From Betaproteobacteria bacterium UBA3031 (GTDB taxonomy: Bacteria; Pseudomonadota; Gammaproteobacteria; Burkholderiales; Eutrophovitaceae): a DNA stretch of 17,341 nt. A program made the position numbers and the translations under genes. Each line of letters begins with the position of its first letter. The first letter of the stretch is position 1. A model generated the notes under the pieces. The model was not told the origin of the DNA. It searched no databases and worked only from the letters and a program-made list of their open reading frames with translations. Of this stretch, positions 1 to 7,175 are shown piece by piece. Location: NCBI GenBank assembly GCA_002367635.1, contig DFDI01000084.1, positions 29,260 to 46,600 of the forward strand, read 5' to 3'.

Positions 1-332
1 CCGTGATAGCCATCTTTGATCACTGTGATATCGATGTTGATGGAGTCACCATTTTTTAATTTTTTAGGTCCTGGGATACCATGACAAATGACGTGGTTAA
101 CCGACGTGCATACGGACTTGGGAAAGGGCGTATATCCGGGTGGCGCGTAATTCAGCGGGGCAGGGATTGTCCCTTGAACATTGACCATGAAGTCATGACA
201 CAAGGAGTCAAGCTCCTCGGTGGTAATGCCTGCACGAATCTTCGGTTGAATAAAATCGAGTACTTGAGATGCGAGCCTTCCAGCAACGCGCATTTTGGCA
301 ATCTCGTCATCCGTTTTGATTACTACTGTCAT
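1..332 (-). CDS. map: Methionine aminopeptidase type I, N-terminal part (cut by window edge)
   Basis: This enzyme removes the initiator Met from nascent cytosolic proteins using a di-metal centre. The 110 visible codons match the N-terminal part of type I MetAPs: K-M-R-V-A-G-R at about residues 13-19, P-K-S-V-C-T-S-V-N at 71-79, the conserved catalytic-site His in V-I-C-H-G-I-P (His84), and the first metal-ligand Asp in N-I-D-I-T-V (Asp101). The frame runs off the left edge just before the second metal-ligand Asp expected after Y-H-G, so the gene is incomplete only because the window ends. The ATG at 332-330 gives the usual N-terminus (M-T-V-V-I-K-T). No good Shine-Dalgarno is visible, only A/G-poor, AT-rich sequence. 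The DUF1353-like gene lies 69 nt upstream on the same strand. Confidence 0.95.
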   Translation of the reverse strand, partial: MTVVIKTDDEIAKMRVAGRLASQVLDFIQPKIRAGITTEELDSLCHDFMVNVQGTIPAPLNYAPPGYTPFPKSVCTSVNHVICHGIPGPKKLKNGDSINIDITVIKDGYH

Positions 333-401
333 ATAAATTACTTTATTTTATTAAGTTTGATCATACCATTCTAGCTAAAATTTGCGGATATAACCTCATG
401 C

Positions 402-1040
402 TTACTGGGCGAAGATATGTGGTCCAGTTTTTAAAATGAGGGCATCAACTCGAATGTCGATTTGATCGAGTGTAGGGAAGTCAAAGAGGATCCAATCAAT
501 CGTCTCATTCAATTGTTCATAATCGGGCATCGCTCTCCATCTGAGTAAGGGTGCATTCGAATGACATGATTTATAGCAGCTAGACCCTAGCGGCTCCCAA
601 CGCCATCCCTCTGCACGCACTACTGCATAGATCATTTTCGCTAAATTCTCTTGAAGACCTTCGTCGAGTAAAGCGTCGTATACGATGTCACGCGCATCGC
701 GCCACGGGGCCGTGGCTTGTACCGACTGACTGTGATAAATCAGCATAGTTTTCAGATAATCAAACTCGCTGGGCAAAGGTCTGACTTGTCTGATTTCATC
801 TGAGAGTAGATGAAGCGGGATCAAGCGGTTTGCCTCAGCGGTCCAGATCTCTCCCTGATTATCGACGTAATCAAACGCTCTAATGAGTTTCACATGTTGC
901 GAATGCTCTACGGTGTCAATTTGTTCGATGACGGGCGTTCCTCTAAACTTTCCAGCGTGAACGAGGCTATTTTCGCTCGCGAAAATAATAATAATACTTA
1001 TTAAAATTAGATGCTTATATTCATTTTTAAGTAAAATCAT
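402..1040 (-). CDS. Exported DUF1353-like protein
   Basis: This is a 212-residue protein of unknown function. Residues 1-29 form a signal peptide: positive start, very hydrophobic I/L-rich core at 11-20, and V-H-A before Gly30. Residues about 54-146 resemble DUF1353, a small family seen in phages and bacteria. The match is best at 114-146 (D-A-R-D-I-V-Y-D-A-L then A-K-M-I-Y-A-V-V-R), the D-x-I-F-Y-x-A-x...Y-x-A-V-R pattern of that family. The N-terminal family signatures (D-G-A-S-I-P-like and I-H-D-like) are poorly kept; I-Y-H-S at 101-104 sits at the second. A C-x3-C-H sequence at 155-160 follows the domain; a disulphide is the simplest reading. The start is the ATG with CAGGAAC about 9 nt upstream. 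It is divergent from the amidohydrolase and upstream of map. The family call is by eye. Confidence 0.75.
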   Translation of the reverse strand: MILLKNEYKHLILISIIIIFASENSLVHAGKFRGTPVIEQIDTVEHSQHVKLIRAFDYVDNQGEIWTAEANRLIPLHLLSDEIRQVRPLPSEFDYLKTMLIYHSQSVQATAPWRDARDIVYDALLDEGLQENLAKMIYAVVRAEGWRWEPLGSSCYKSCHSNAPLLRWRAMPDYEQLNETIDWILFDFPTLDQIDIRVDALILKTGPHIFAQ

Positions 1041-1132
1041 TAAATAGTTCCTGCTTATAATTGAAGGGCCCCTGCATTTAAAACTATCTTGGTTTTCGCC
1101 AACAATTTACTGCGCCGCAATACACGAAATAC

Positions 1133-1160
1133 TTGACTTGCAATATAGAAGTTGTAGCTT
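1133..1160 (+). promoter_or_regulatory. Possible sigma-70-type promoter for the amidohydrolase gene
   Basis: TTGACT (1133-1138) is separated by 16 nt from TAGCTT (1155-1160). The -35 element is good and the -10 element weak (3 of 6 positions). It would leave a 5' leader of about 115 nt before the ATG at 1281, and it is the best promoter-like match seen in the 240-nt divergent gap. No start site is proven. Confidence 0.3.
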
Positions 1161-1280
1161 TGTGTTTACTGTACCTAAAAAATATGGTCTTAGGGGCGAC
1201 TCGTATCACCTGTAGTAGAGCCGGCAACTAAACAGTTAACTGATAGTTTAGATTCTGCACATGAATATGGGAGAGGTATT

Positions 1281-2621
1281 ATGGAATTCAATGTTTTACA
1301 AGCACATAAGGGGCTTGATAAACAACTTGAGGAGCTAGGGTCAGACCCTTTCGAGGCGAACAGCGTCGGAACCTCATTGTTTATGACAGGCAATATGGGT
1401 CCGAAGATCAAAGAAAAAATGGGAGAGGCTGCTAAGAAAGCTGGTATGTCTCGACGGGATTTTTTCCGCTCATCTCTTGGCTTGAGCGCAGCGATGATCG
1501 CGGCCAATGAAGTAACCGGAATGAAGTTCTTTGAAGTCGGTGCTGCTGAAGCGGCTGACGTAGCCGCGAAGGACGAGGCCATTCAAGTTGCTCGAGCGGG
1601 TAGTGACTTCATCGTGGATGTGCATACTCACGTATGTACGCGACCTGGCCATTACCAGTTGGGTGTAAATACGACTGAGCGTGGTATGTGGTTCGTTCAG
1701 TTGCTGGATGATCTGGGCAAAGCGTTTGGTATGGAGAATGGCACACGTGACATGAATGTTGAAAACTACGGCAGGCTTATCCTACAAGAGAGTGATACCA
1801 CCGTTGGCATATTCAACCCATTCGGTTTCCGTGAGGATTACGGCGGGCGGGACATGATCCCAATGGAATATCAAGTAGGTGTTCGAGACCGATGGCCTGA
1901 TAACACAATCATGTTGGCGGGTGGTTTAACGCCAAATCAGGGTGTGGATGAGACGCTTGAACGGCTCAACATGTACGCTGACCAATATCGAATCTCTGGG
2001 TTGAAGCTCTACACCTTTGATTCAACCGATAAAAAAGGTTGGTGGTTCGATGATGAAGTGTTGGCTTATCCTATTTGGGAAGAGTGCCGTCGCTTGGGCA
2101 TTACGAACATTGGTTGTCACAAAGGTGTTCCGTTCGGACAGTTCTACGCCCGATATGCACACTGTGAAGACTTTGATGCAGCAGCGGATGACTTCTTAGA
2201 CCTTAACTTTATTGCGTACCACTCAGCATGGCCATATCATAATGAGCTTGCTGCGTTGAAGGGCTTTAAGCCACAAAGAAAGAACCTCTATACAGAAGTG
2301 GGTACAACCTTTGCCGCAACGGTTACCAGTAGACCGATTGAGTGCGCACACGTAATCGGCACACTCCTCCGTGATATTGGTCCAGACTATGTTCTTTGGG
2401 GTACGGATTCACTTCTTTGGGGTAACCCACAGTGGCAAATCGAAGCATTCAGAAACTTCCAAATCCCTGATGAACTCGTAGAGGGACATGGATATCCTAA
2501 GATTACGCCTGAAATTAGACGTAAAGTCCTAGGTGAAAATGCGGCAAGAATCTGGAATATTGATAAGCAAAAAGCAATGACTGCAAAGGCTGACATTGTA
2601 GCTAGCAAGGCATACGCTTAA
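1281..2621 (+). CDS. Tat-exported metal-dependent amidohydrolase (amidohydrolase_2 type)
   Basis: This is a hydrolase or decarboxylase with a TIM-barrel metal site, of the amidohydrolase_2 (PF04909-like) group. The substrate is not evident. Metal-ligand candidates: D-V-H-T-H (His115, His117), G-C-H-K-G (His280), A-Y-H-S-A-W (His314) and W-G-T-D-S (Asp376). The C-terminus (G-E-N-A-A-R-I-W) is typical of the fold. A twin-arginine motif, S-R-R-D-F-F (57-62), is followed by a weakly hydrophobic stretch and an A-E-A-A-D-type cleavage region near 89-93, so Tat export is likely. The n-region of about 55 residues is unusually long. The ATG at 1281 has GGGAGAGG four bases upstream; the alternative Met56 start lacks a ribosome binding site, so the long form is preferred. 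A strong terminator follows the stop by 20 nt. Confidence 0.9.
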   Translation: MEFNVLQAHKGLDKQLEELGSDPFEANSVGTSLFMTGNMGPKIKEKMGEAAKKAGMSRRDFFRSSLGLSAAMIAANEVTGMKFFEVGAAEAADVAAKDEAIQVARAGSDFIVDVHTHVCTRPGHYQLGVNTTERGMWFVQLLDDLGKAFGMENGTRDMNVENYGRLILQESDTTVGIFNPFGFREDYGGRDMIPMEYQVGVRDRWPDNTIMLAGGLTPNQGVDETLERLNMYADQYRISGLKLYTFDSTDKKGWWFDDEVLAYPIWEECRRLGITNIGCHKGVPFGQFYARYAHCEDFDAAADDFLDLNFIAYHSAWPYHNELAALKGFKPQRKNLYTEVGTTFAATVTSRPIECAHVIGTLLRDIGPDYVLWGTDSLLWGNPQWQIEAFRNFQIPDELVEGHGYPKITPEIRRKVLGENAARIWNIDKQKAMTAKADIVASKAYA

Positions 2622-2641
2622 GTTGTATCAACGAAGGTTTG

Positions 2642-2673
2642 GTGTGCCCCTTTCTGGGGGCACACTTTTTTTT
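2642..2673 (+). terminator. Strong intrinsic terminator after the amidohydrolase
   Basis: A perfect 9-bp stem (GTGTGCCCC at 2642-2650 with GGGGCACAC at 2657-2665) has a 6-nt loop and is followed directly by eight T (2666-2673). It separates the amidohydrolase from fmdB. An in-frame ATG at 2639 lies at the base of this hairpin and is not a credible start for the next gene. Confidence 0.92.
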
Positions 2674-2689
2674 GCGAAAAGGAAATAGG

Positions 2690-2986
2690 GTGCCAACATA
2701 CGAATACGCCTGTGATTCATGTCTAGTTATTTATAAAGCCATGCACGGGATGAATGAAGCTGCTCCGTCAGGCTGTCGGGATTGCAAGGGCGAGCTCAGG
2801 AAGGTCATTTCTGCCCCTAGTTTGAATACACGCAATCACACAAGTCCAACAGAAGCCAAATATGCCAAGATGTCGGACGCAGAGGAAATTGCTCGGGAAA
2901 ATGAATTACAAAAAGTATATAAAACGATTTGGATGCCTGAGGAAGTCAAACACAGCCCCTGGGAAGATGATGACCACGACCATTGA
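2690..2986 (+). CDS. FmdB-type zinc ribbon protein
   Basis: This is a small putative regulatory protein of the FmdB/CxxC_CxxC_SSSS family, 98 residues from the GTG at 2690. It begins P-T-Y-E-Y-A-C, the family's standard N-terminus, with zinc ligands C8-x2-C11 and C29-x2-C32. The rest is charged, possibly helical, and ends in a D-D-D-H-D-H tail that could also bind metal. The GTG is chosen because AAAAGGA lies about 7 nt upstream and because the protein then starts as the family does; the upstream ATG falls in the terminator. The stop shares its last base with the ATG of the di-heme gene (TGATG), which implies translational coupling. FmdB was named for a link to amidase expression; its role here is inferred only from family and context. 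Confidence 0.88.
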   Translation: MPTYEYACDSCLVIYKAMHGMNEAAPSGCRDCKGELRKVISAPSLNTRNHTSPTEAKYAKMSDAEEIARENELQKVYKTIWMPEEVKHSPWEDDDHDH

Positions 2987-4410
2987 TGCTAGAAGCGTTT
3001 AAGACCCCAAAAAAAATATGGCTTGCGACGGCTCTTCTTTGTGTGAGTCAGTACGCTTACAGTGATGCCAGTCCTCAAGGGCTAGAGAATTCTGGTGGGT
3101 TATTAACTACTGCTGCGACGGGTGACTTATCTTTCACACTACCCTACTTAGCGTTAACGGCAAAATTGGGTAAGCAGTTTATAGAAGGCCATGAACAATT
3201 TAATGAGTTGTGGGTGCTTGCGCCCGCACCTGGGATTTGGGGGTTAGGCCCAACATTTAATGAAGCTAATTGTGCGGGGTGCCACCCTAACAACAGTAGA
3301 GCACGACCTGCTGCTGATGGAGCAACGGTAGAAAAAGGCAATGTGATTAAGCTTGGGTATCGTCAAATCGACGGCGTCGTTTTTCCTTCGCACCCATGGT
3401 ATGGCGATCAATTGCAAAATAGGGCAGCTGAGAATCGTGTGCCTATAGAAGGTGAGGCGATAGTTACTTATGAAGCAAGTATTTTTGAATACCCTGATAA
3501 AACTACTGTTGCGCTTAAGCGACCTTTAATCGAAATAAGAAATCTTAACTTTGGTGAGATAAATGACGCGACCCTTGCATCCATGAGGATCGCCCCGCAA
3601 GTGATCGGGCTGGGTCTTTTAGAATGGGTGCCCGATGCGTCTTTACTAAATATTGTCGCTGAGCAAAAAGAGGGGGGGCTATCAGGGCGACCGAACTATG
3701 TTATCGACTTGGAGACGGAAGACGTCGTAATTGGTCGATTTGGGTGGAAGGCTTCACAACCCAATTTAAAACAACAAACTGCATCAGCCTTTCACTCAGA
3801 TATTGGGGCAACGACCTTCTTTTTTCCTGAAAAAAATTGCCCTGAGGTTCAAACCAAATGTCGCGAGCTTCCATCAGCCGCAAAGTGTGGTGGGCAGGGT
3901 GGGTGCACGGGAAATACTTTCAGACCAGAGGTTTTACCCAGTCGGTTGAGTAATATCACCACCTATTTGCAAGCTCTTAACATTCCCCAACGCCGCATTA
4001 ATGATCAGGAAAAAACTCTAGCTGGGGAGACGTTATTTAGCCAGGTCGGGTGCGCCGGATGTCATGTGCCAACTTTGAAAACCGGAAGCAAAGGTCCCAT
4101 CAAAGAACTCAGGAATATGTCGTTTCATCCTTACACAGACTTATTGATCCATGACATGGGTGAAAAACTTGCTGATCATCGACCGGAGGGTTCAGCTGAC
4201 GGTCAAGAATGGCGAACGCCTCCTCTGTGGGGTATTGGTTTACTGAGCGCAATTTCGGGCCATTTGGGCTTACTGCACGACGGACGTGCACAATCCGTTG
4301 AAGAAGCCATTCTGTGGCATGGTGGTGAGGCGGAAAAGACTCGTAAACGATTCACCAACTTGACTAAATCTGAGCGAGAGAGTGTTATTGAATTTATTAA
4401 CTCTTTATGA
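2986..4410 (+). CDS. Exported di-heme oxidoreductase, DHOR/DUF1111 family
   Basis: This is a periplasmic c-type cytochrome-like protein of the di-heme oxidoreductase ('thiol oxidoreductase') family, 474 residues. It has a signal peptide (hydrophobic core about 11-20, A-Y-S before Asp27) and two heme sites, C96-A-G-C99-H100 and C356-A-G-C359-H360. The C-terminal H-D-G-R-A-Q-S-V-E-E-A-I-x-W-H-G-G-E-A block at 431-449 is diagnostic of the family. Four further Cys (285, 292, 301, 307) could form disulphides. A TTG at 2983 would add one residue, but the ATG at 2986 overlapping the fmdB stop is more natural. No Shine-Dalgarno is visible, consistent with coupled translation. Members are often found with imelysin-type iron uptake genes; none is present here, so the electron partner and substrate are unknown. 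Confidence 0.92.
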   Translation: MLEAFKTPKKIWLATALLCVSQYAYSDASPQGLENSGGLLTTAATGDLSFTLPYLALTAKLGKQFIEGHEQFNELWVLAPAPGIWGLGPTFNEANCAGCHPNNSRARPAADGATVEKGNVIKLGYRQIDGVVFPSHPWYGDQLQNRAAENRVPIEGEAIVTYEASIFEYPDKTTVALKRPLIEIRNLNFGEINDATLASMRIAPQVIGLGLLEWVPDASLLNIVAEQKEGGLSGRPNYVIDLETEDVVIGRFGWKASQPNLKQQTASAFHSDIGATTFFFPEKNCPEVQTKCRELPSAAKCGGQGGCTGNTFRPEVLPSRLSNITTYLQALNIPQRRINDQEKTLAGETLFSQVGCAGCHVPTLKTGSKGPIKELRNMSFHPYTDLLIHDMGEKLADHRPEGSADGQEWRTPPLWGIGLLSAISGHLGLLHDGRAQSVEEAILWHGGEAEKTRKRFTNLTKSERESVIEFINSL

Positions 4411-4572
4411 AACTCTCAGATAATCGTGCGCTATTCCACGCTGGTGCGCATCTGCAGGTTTATATTATTTCAGTTACCAGCGCATAAGCCTTCTAAGGTG
4501 TAGGTAAGGGCGTCCTAACCATTGTAGTCGGTTGTTGTGCCTGACTGACTGAGGGTGTTGCTGGCGTCAACC

Positions 4573-5229
4573 TCAAACGCTCAGAGCCTTTCTCAAGTAA
4601 GGGTCGATATCCCCTTGCTTCAGTAACCATTCTTTGTAGTCTCTTGGCATATCTGATAGCAATGAGCCTTTATGTTTTCCAAATGGCATTGTGATTGGTA
4701 TTCTAGCCTTCTCAGACTCGGCGTATAAAGCTTCCACAGTTTTTATCCCTAGTTCCTGGCAAATGTGATTTAAGATTGCTGCGCAGATGCCCACATCAAT
4801 GAGTGCAGAATGGGCATTTCGTAACTGCTCGCGTGCTGTGCTGCGCTCTAAGTAATAGAGGAGAGCGCTCTGATTGTGGCTGTCTAAATTAGGCCATAGC
4901 TTTCTGGCCAGAGATAATGTGCAAATGCGTTTGACTTCAGGTTTGCCAATTACTCCCCAGTCGAAGTCCACGTTATGGCCAATGATGTAGTCCACATGCT
5001 TGGGTAGAGTAAAACTTGCCGCTAATGGGCAATCAACCAACTCTTCGTCCATGATGTGATGGGTAGCTAAGGCCCCCAAGGAAATGGGCTTTTCAGGGTT
5101 GTAACGCTGCACAAAAGGATTAGTAAAAGCAAAGGGTGCAAAGCTTTCAAGCTCAACCCAAGCAGCTTCTATCAATATGGGTTCTTTTATGCCTGTAGCT
5201 TCGGTGTCAAAAATAATGGTGTTGTTCAT
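4573..5229 (-). CDS. exoX: Exodeoxyribonuclease X-like 3'-5' exonuclease (DnaQ/DEDDh)
   Basis: This is a cytosolic DnaQ-superfamily 3'-5' exonuclease of 218 residues, close to the length of E. coli ExoX. Exo I motif: F-D-T-E (Asp8, Glu10). Exo II: I-G-H-N-V-D-F-D (84-90). Exo III: H-S-A-L-I-D-V (His140, Asp145), placing it in the DEDDh class. The C-terminal M-P-F-G-K-H-K-G...D-Y-x-x-W-L (181-202) is the DUF3820-type module also carried by ExoX. It probably serves in DNA repair or mismatch excision. It converges with the di-heme gene across 162 nt in which only a weak 7-bp inverted repeat (4439-4445/4476-4482) is seen. Starts at the ATG at 5229; no convincing ribosome binding site is visible. 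Confidence 0.88.
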   Translation of the reverse strand: MNNTIIFDTEATGIKEPILIEAAWVELESFAPFAFTNPFVQRYNPEKPISLGALATHHIMDEELVDCPLAASFTLPKHVDYIIGHNVDFDWGVIGKPEVKRICTLSLARKLWPNLDSHNQSALLYYLERSTAREQLRNAHSALIDVGICAAILNHICQELGIKTVEALYAESEKARIPITMPFGKHKGSLLSDMPRDYKEWLLKQGDIDPYLRKALSV

Positions 5230-5261
5230 ACGATCATATTTTAGAAGAGTAAATTAATATT

Positions 5262-5284
5262 GTAGCGCTATATCTAAACGCTAC
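5262..5284. repeat. Short inverted repeat upstream of exoX
   Basis: GTAGCG (5262-5267) and CGCTAC (5279-5284) are perfect 6-bp arms around an 11-nt AT-rich loop, 33 nt upstream of the exoX start codon. There is no T-run on either side, so an operator is as likely as a weak terminator for the exported-protein gene upstream. A chance origin is possible. Confidence 0.3.
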
Positions 5285-5396
5285 TGCGTGAAAACTCTGT
5301 TTTTTATCTGTTGGAATAATGAGCCAGGAAACACTCTAGTGTGAGCGCTTTACCGATTTGATTAACCTTATATAACTCTCTCCTGAAAATTGTGCA

Positions 5397-5699
5397 TTAT
5401 TTCCCGCAAGATCGCATCTCCACTGTTATATTTTTAAGGTTTACAGCACACAAATTCAGTTTTTTATCACTCATTTTCAATTTAGCGCGTAAATCGTCAA
5501 CGTCAAACCTCAGCTCAGCATTATCTATTTCAAAACGCTCTATTTGTTTCATTAAATCTGAAATATTTTGATTTTTACAGATAACCGTTTCGTCCTCACA
5601 ACCTGCGTGAGAAACACTACTTGCTGCTAAAAAAATCCCTATCAAAGTGCCTCTTAGTACTTTGTGGAACAGTCGTTTGTATTCATGTTGGTTAGTCAT
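5397..5699 (-). CDS. Small exported protein with coiled-coil and four cysteines
   Basis: I do not recognise this 100-residue protein. It has a signal peptide (Lys/Arg-rich to Arg16, hydrophobic core 18-28, cleavage near S-H-A at 30-32). The mature part is about 68 residues with four Cys (34, 41, 84, 98) and a heptad-like helical segment at about 46-80 rich in Leu, Asp and Lys, consistent with a short coiled coil stapled by disulphides. Cys34 lies just after the cleavage region, but the preceding H-A-G is a poor lipobox. The start has GGGAG six bases upstream. It lies 13 nt downstream of the 130-residue exported protein gene, so the two are probably co-transcribed. Confidence 0.7.
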   Translation of the reverse strand: MTNQHEYKRLFHKVLRGTLIGIFLAASSVSHAGCEDETVICKNQNISDLMKQIERFEIDNAELRFDVDDLRAKLKMSDKKLNLCAVNLKNITVEMRSCGK

Positions 5700-5712
5700 C
5701 TTTACTCCCTAG

Positions 5713-6105
5713 TTAATCACAAAAATAACCTGTCATAAATTTCACATACTCATTCCATTCTGAATAGGCCCATCTTCGCCTGTTCGTTTTGATGTCTTCC
5801 GTCTTAATCAGGTCAACAGCCTCTGGTTTGGCATAATAATCATATGAAATCTCTCGTATCCGCAACTGATGACAATCAATTTCAAAATGTGTGACAAAAG
5901 ATTTAATTCCGTCGTGAAGCTGTGATAACTCACGTAACTCATCAATGAGAAATCGCTCCTTAGGTTCCACGATTTGATGCAATTCCCACAAAATTTCATC
6001 GCCATTTTCCAAGACCAATACAGGGGACCAGTCATTGGCGCGGACGCAAGGAGGTGGGGTTAGGTATGCGGCGGACACGGCGAGGACAATCAGGTATCTG
6101 ATCAT
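5713..6105 (-). CDS. Small exported protein, surface-adhesin-E-like
   Basis: This is a 130-residue exported protein of unknown function. Signal peptide at 1-24 (I-V-L-A-V-S-A-A core, cleavage near V-R-A). The mature protein starts D-W-S-P-V and contains one Cys pair (78 and 129) in a pattern resembling the surface-adhesin protein E fold: W near the N-terminus, an acidic-x-C followed by a basic beta strand, Y-D-Y-Y, W in the last third, and Cys near the end. The 134-residue gene at 11735-12139 shows the same layout (W-T-P-I start, Cys70 and Cys118), so the two look like distant paralogues. It lies 45 nt downstream of the DehI-like gene and 13 nt upstream of the 100-residue exported protein gene. 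The family call is by eye. Confidence 0.7.
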   Translation of the reverse strand: MIRYLIVLAVSAAYLTPPPCVRANDWSPVLVLENGDEILWELHQIVEPKERFLIDELRELSQLHDGIKSFVTHFEIDCHQLRIREISYDYYAKPEAVDLIKTEDIKTNRRRWAYSEWNEYVKFMTGYFCD

Positions 6106-6150
6106 CTTAACTAAATGTTTTTTTTAAAGATGAAACTAACTGGTCTGAGA

Positions 6151-7008
6151 TCATTGGTGTTTTGAATGGTCTAGCCAATTAGATATTCCGTGTCCTATCA
6201 CAACCATTCGAGCGACTTGTCTGGGGCTGTGTACGTAATTATGAATAATCTCGAGTACTTTGGGGGGAAGTGCAATCTCTGTTGGTTTAAAAGAGCGTGC
6301 CATTTGGGCACCCATCTCCACGGCCAATGTCGTGCTTTTTAGGCTCATTGAATGAATTTTTTCCGATTTTTGCTGAGGCAAAAAACCTTCATGAACGGCT
6401 GATAAGAAAGTTGGCCAATGGGCGAGATGACGCCATAGAGTCGCGATGTGATCCTGATAAAATGTTTGGTCTGCGAAAGAGTTGGTACCTAAAGAGTTTG
6501 CTTGTTGCACAAGCGCCCACGTTTGGTCATCGATCTCGTCTCGCGAGAGTAATGGTTTTAACGGTGATAATGGGGGGTGTGCGCTGGGCGGTTTTGCTGA
6601 TAACGGGACACCTTCCGTGAGGGGGGTCACAAAAGCCGCAAGCGCTATTAAATTAAGTCCATTAGATCGGTTATAGGCATTCACAATGGCTTTAATATTC
6701 TGCAGGTCCTGCACATCCAGGTCCAGACCGGAAGTGGGATGATCAAGTCTCAAGTTTGGTCTCGATAACGCTGTTTGCCGGAAAAGATCGGGCAGGAGGG
6801 TATCGGGTAAACGACTGAGATAAATGGGTTTTACTGCATTCCAGGTCTCCTCAAGACAATTGTCCCAGGATGCTAGGGCCCGCCATATGGAGGTGACGAC
6901 AGGAATATTCATTGTCTGACGAATGTCCTTAAAGATATCGGCCGTTATGCCTGTGGCTGTTGCCTCGTCCGTTACAGTAACGGGGTCATAACTGAAATCT
7001 AATGCCAT
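6151..7008 (-). CDS. DehI-family protein (haloacid-dehalogenase DehI fold), probably not a dehalogenase
   Basis: This 285-residue protein resembles group I 2-haloacid dehalogenase DehI. Family features: D-I-F-K-D-I-R and I-P-V-V near 24-38, W-R-A-L-A-S-W at 42-48 and A-Y-N-R-S-N-G at 111-117. An internal repeat matches the second half: L-W-R-H-L-A-H-W-P at 191-199 mirrors the 42-48 segment. Aligned by eye with DehI of P. putida PP3, Asn116 matches catalytic Asn114. The water-activating Asp189, however, corresponds to Leu191, so dehalogenation by the known mechanism is doubtful. The start is the ATG at 7008, because AGGAGG lies 3 nt upstream; a longer open frame reaches 7080 without a comparable site. 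It is divergent from the GST gene and upstream of two small exported-protein genes. Confidence 0.82.
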   Translation of the reverse strand: MALDFSYDPVTVTDEATATGITADIFKDIRQTMNIPVVTSIWRALASWDNCLEETWNAVKPIYLSRLPDTLLPDLFRQTALSRPNLRLDHPTSGLDLDVQDLQNIKAIVNAYNRSNGLNLIALAAFVTPLTEGVPLSAKPPSAHPPLSPLKPLLSRDEIDDQTWALVQQANSLGTNSFADQTFYQDHIATLWRHLAHWPTFLSAVHEGFLPQQKSEKIHSMSLKSTTLAVEMGAQMARSFKPTEIALPPKVLEIIHNYVHSPRQVARMVVIGHGISNWLDHSKHQ

Positions 7009-7175
7009 GTGCCTCCTGATGAATTTTCCTGAGTTTATTTGAAGACGTCTTATCGTCGCTGTTATTATTCCACTGGTCAAGGTTCAATATTAGGAAAGAA
7101 GGCGTCTATGCACAGTGTTACAGCTCTTACGCGCGTGTTTCGCGTCAGCCCTATGTGCACCAATCATTAAGCGCA

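Noticed and set aside
81..374. Plus-strand open frame of about 97 codons
   Set aside because: It lies opposite map, whose protein matches a known family across conserved motifs; the frame is a shadow.
6297..6676. Plus-strand frames opposite the DehI-like gene
   Set aside because: They have no recognisable domain or ribosome site and lie opposite a well-supported DehI-family frame.
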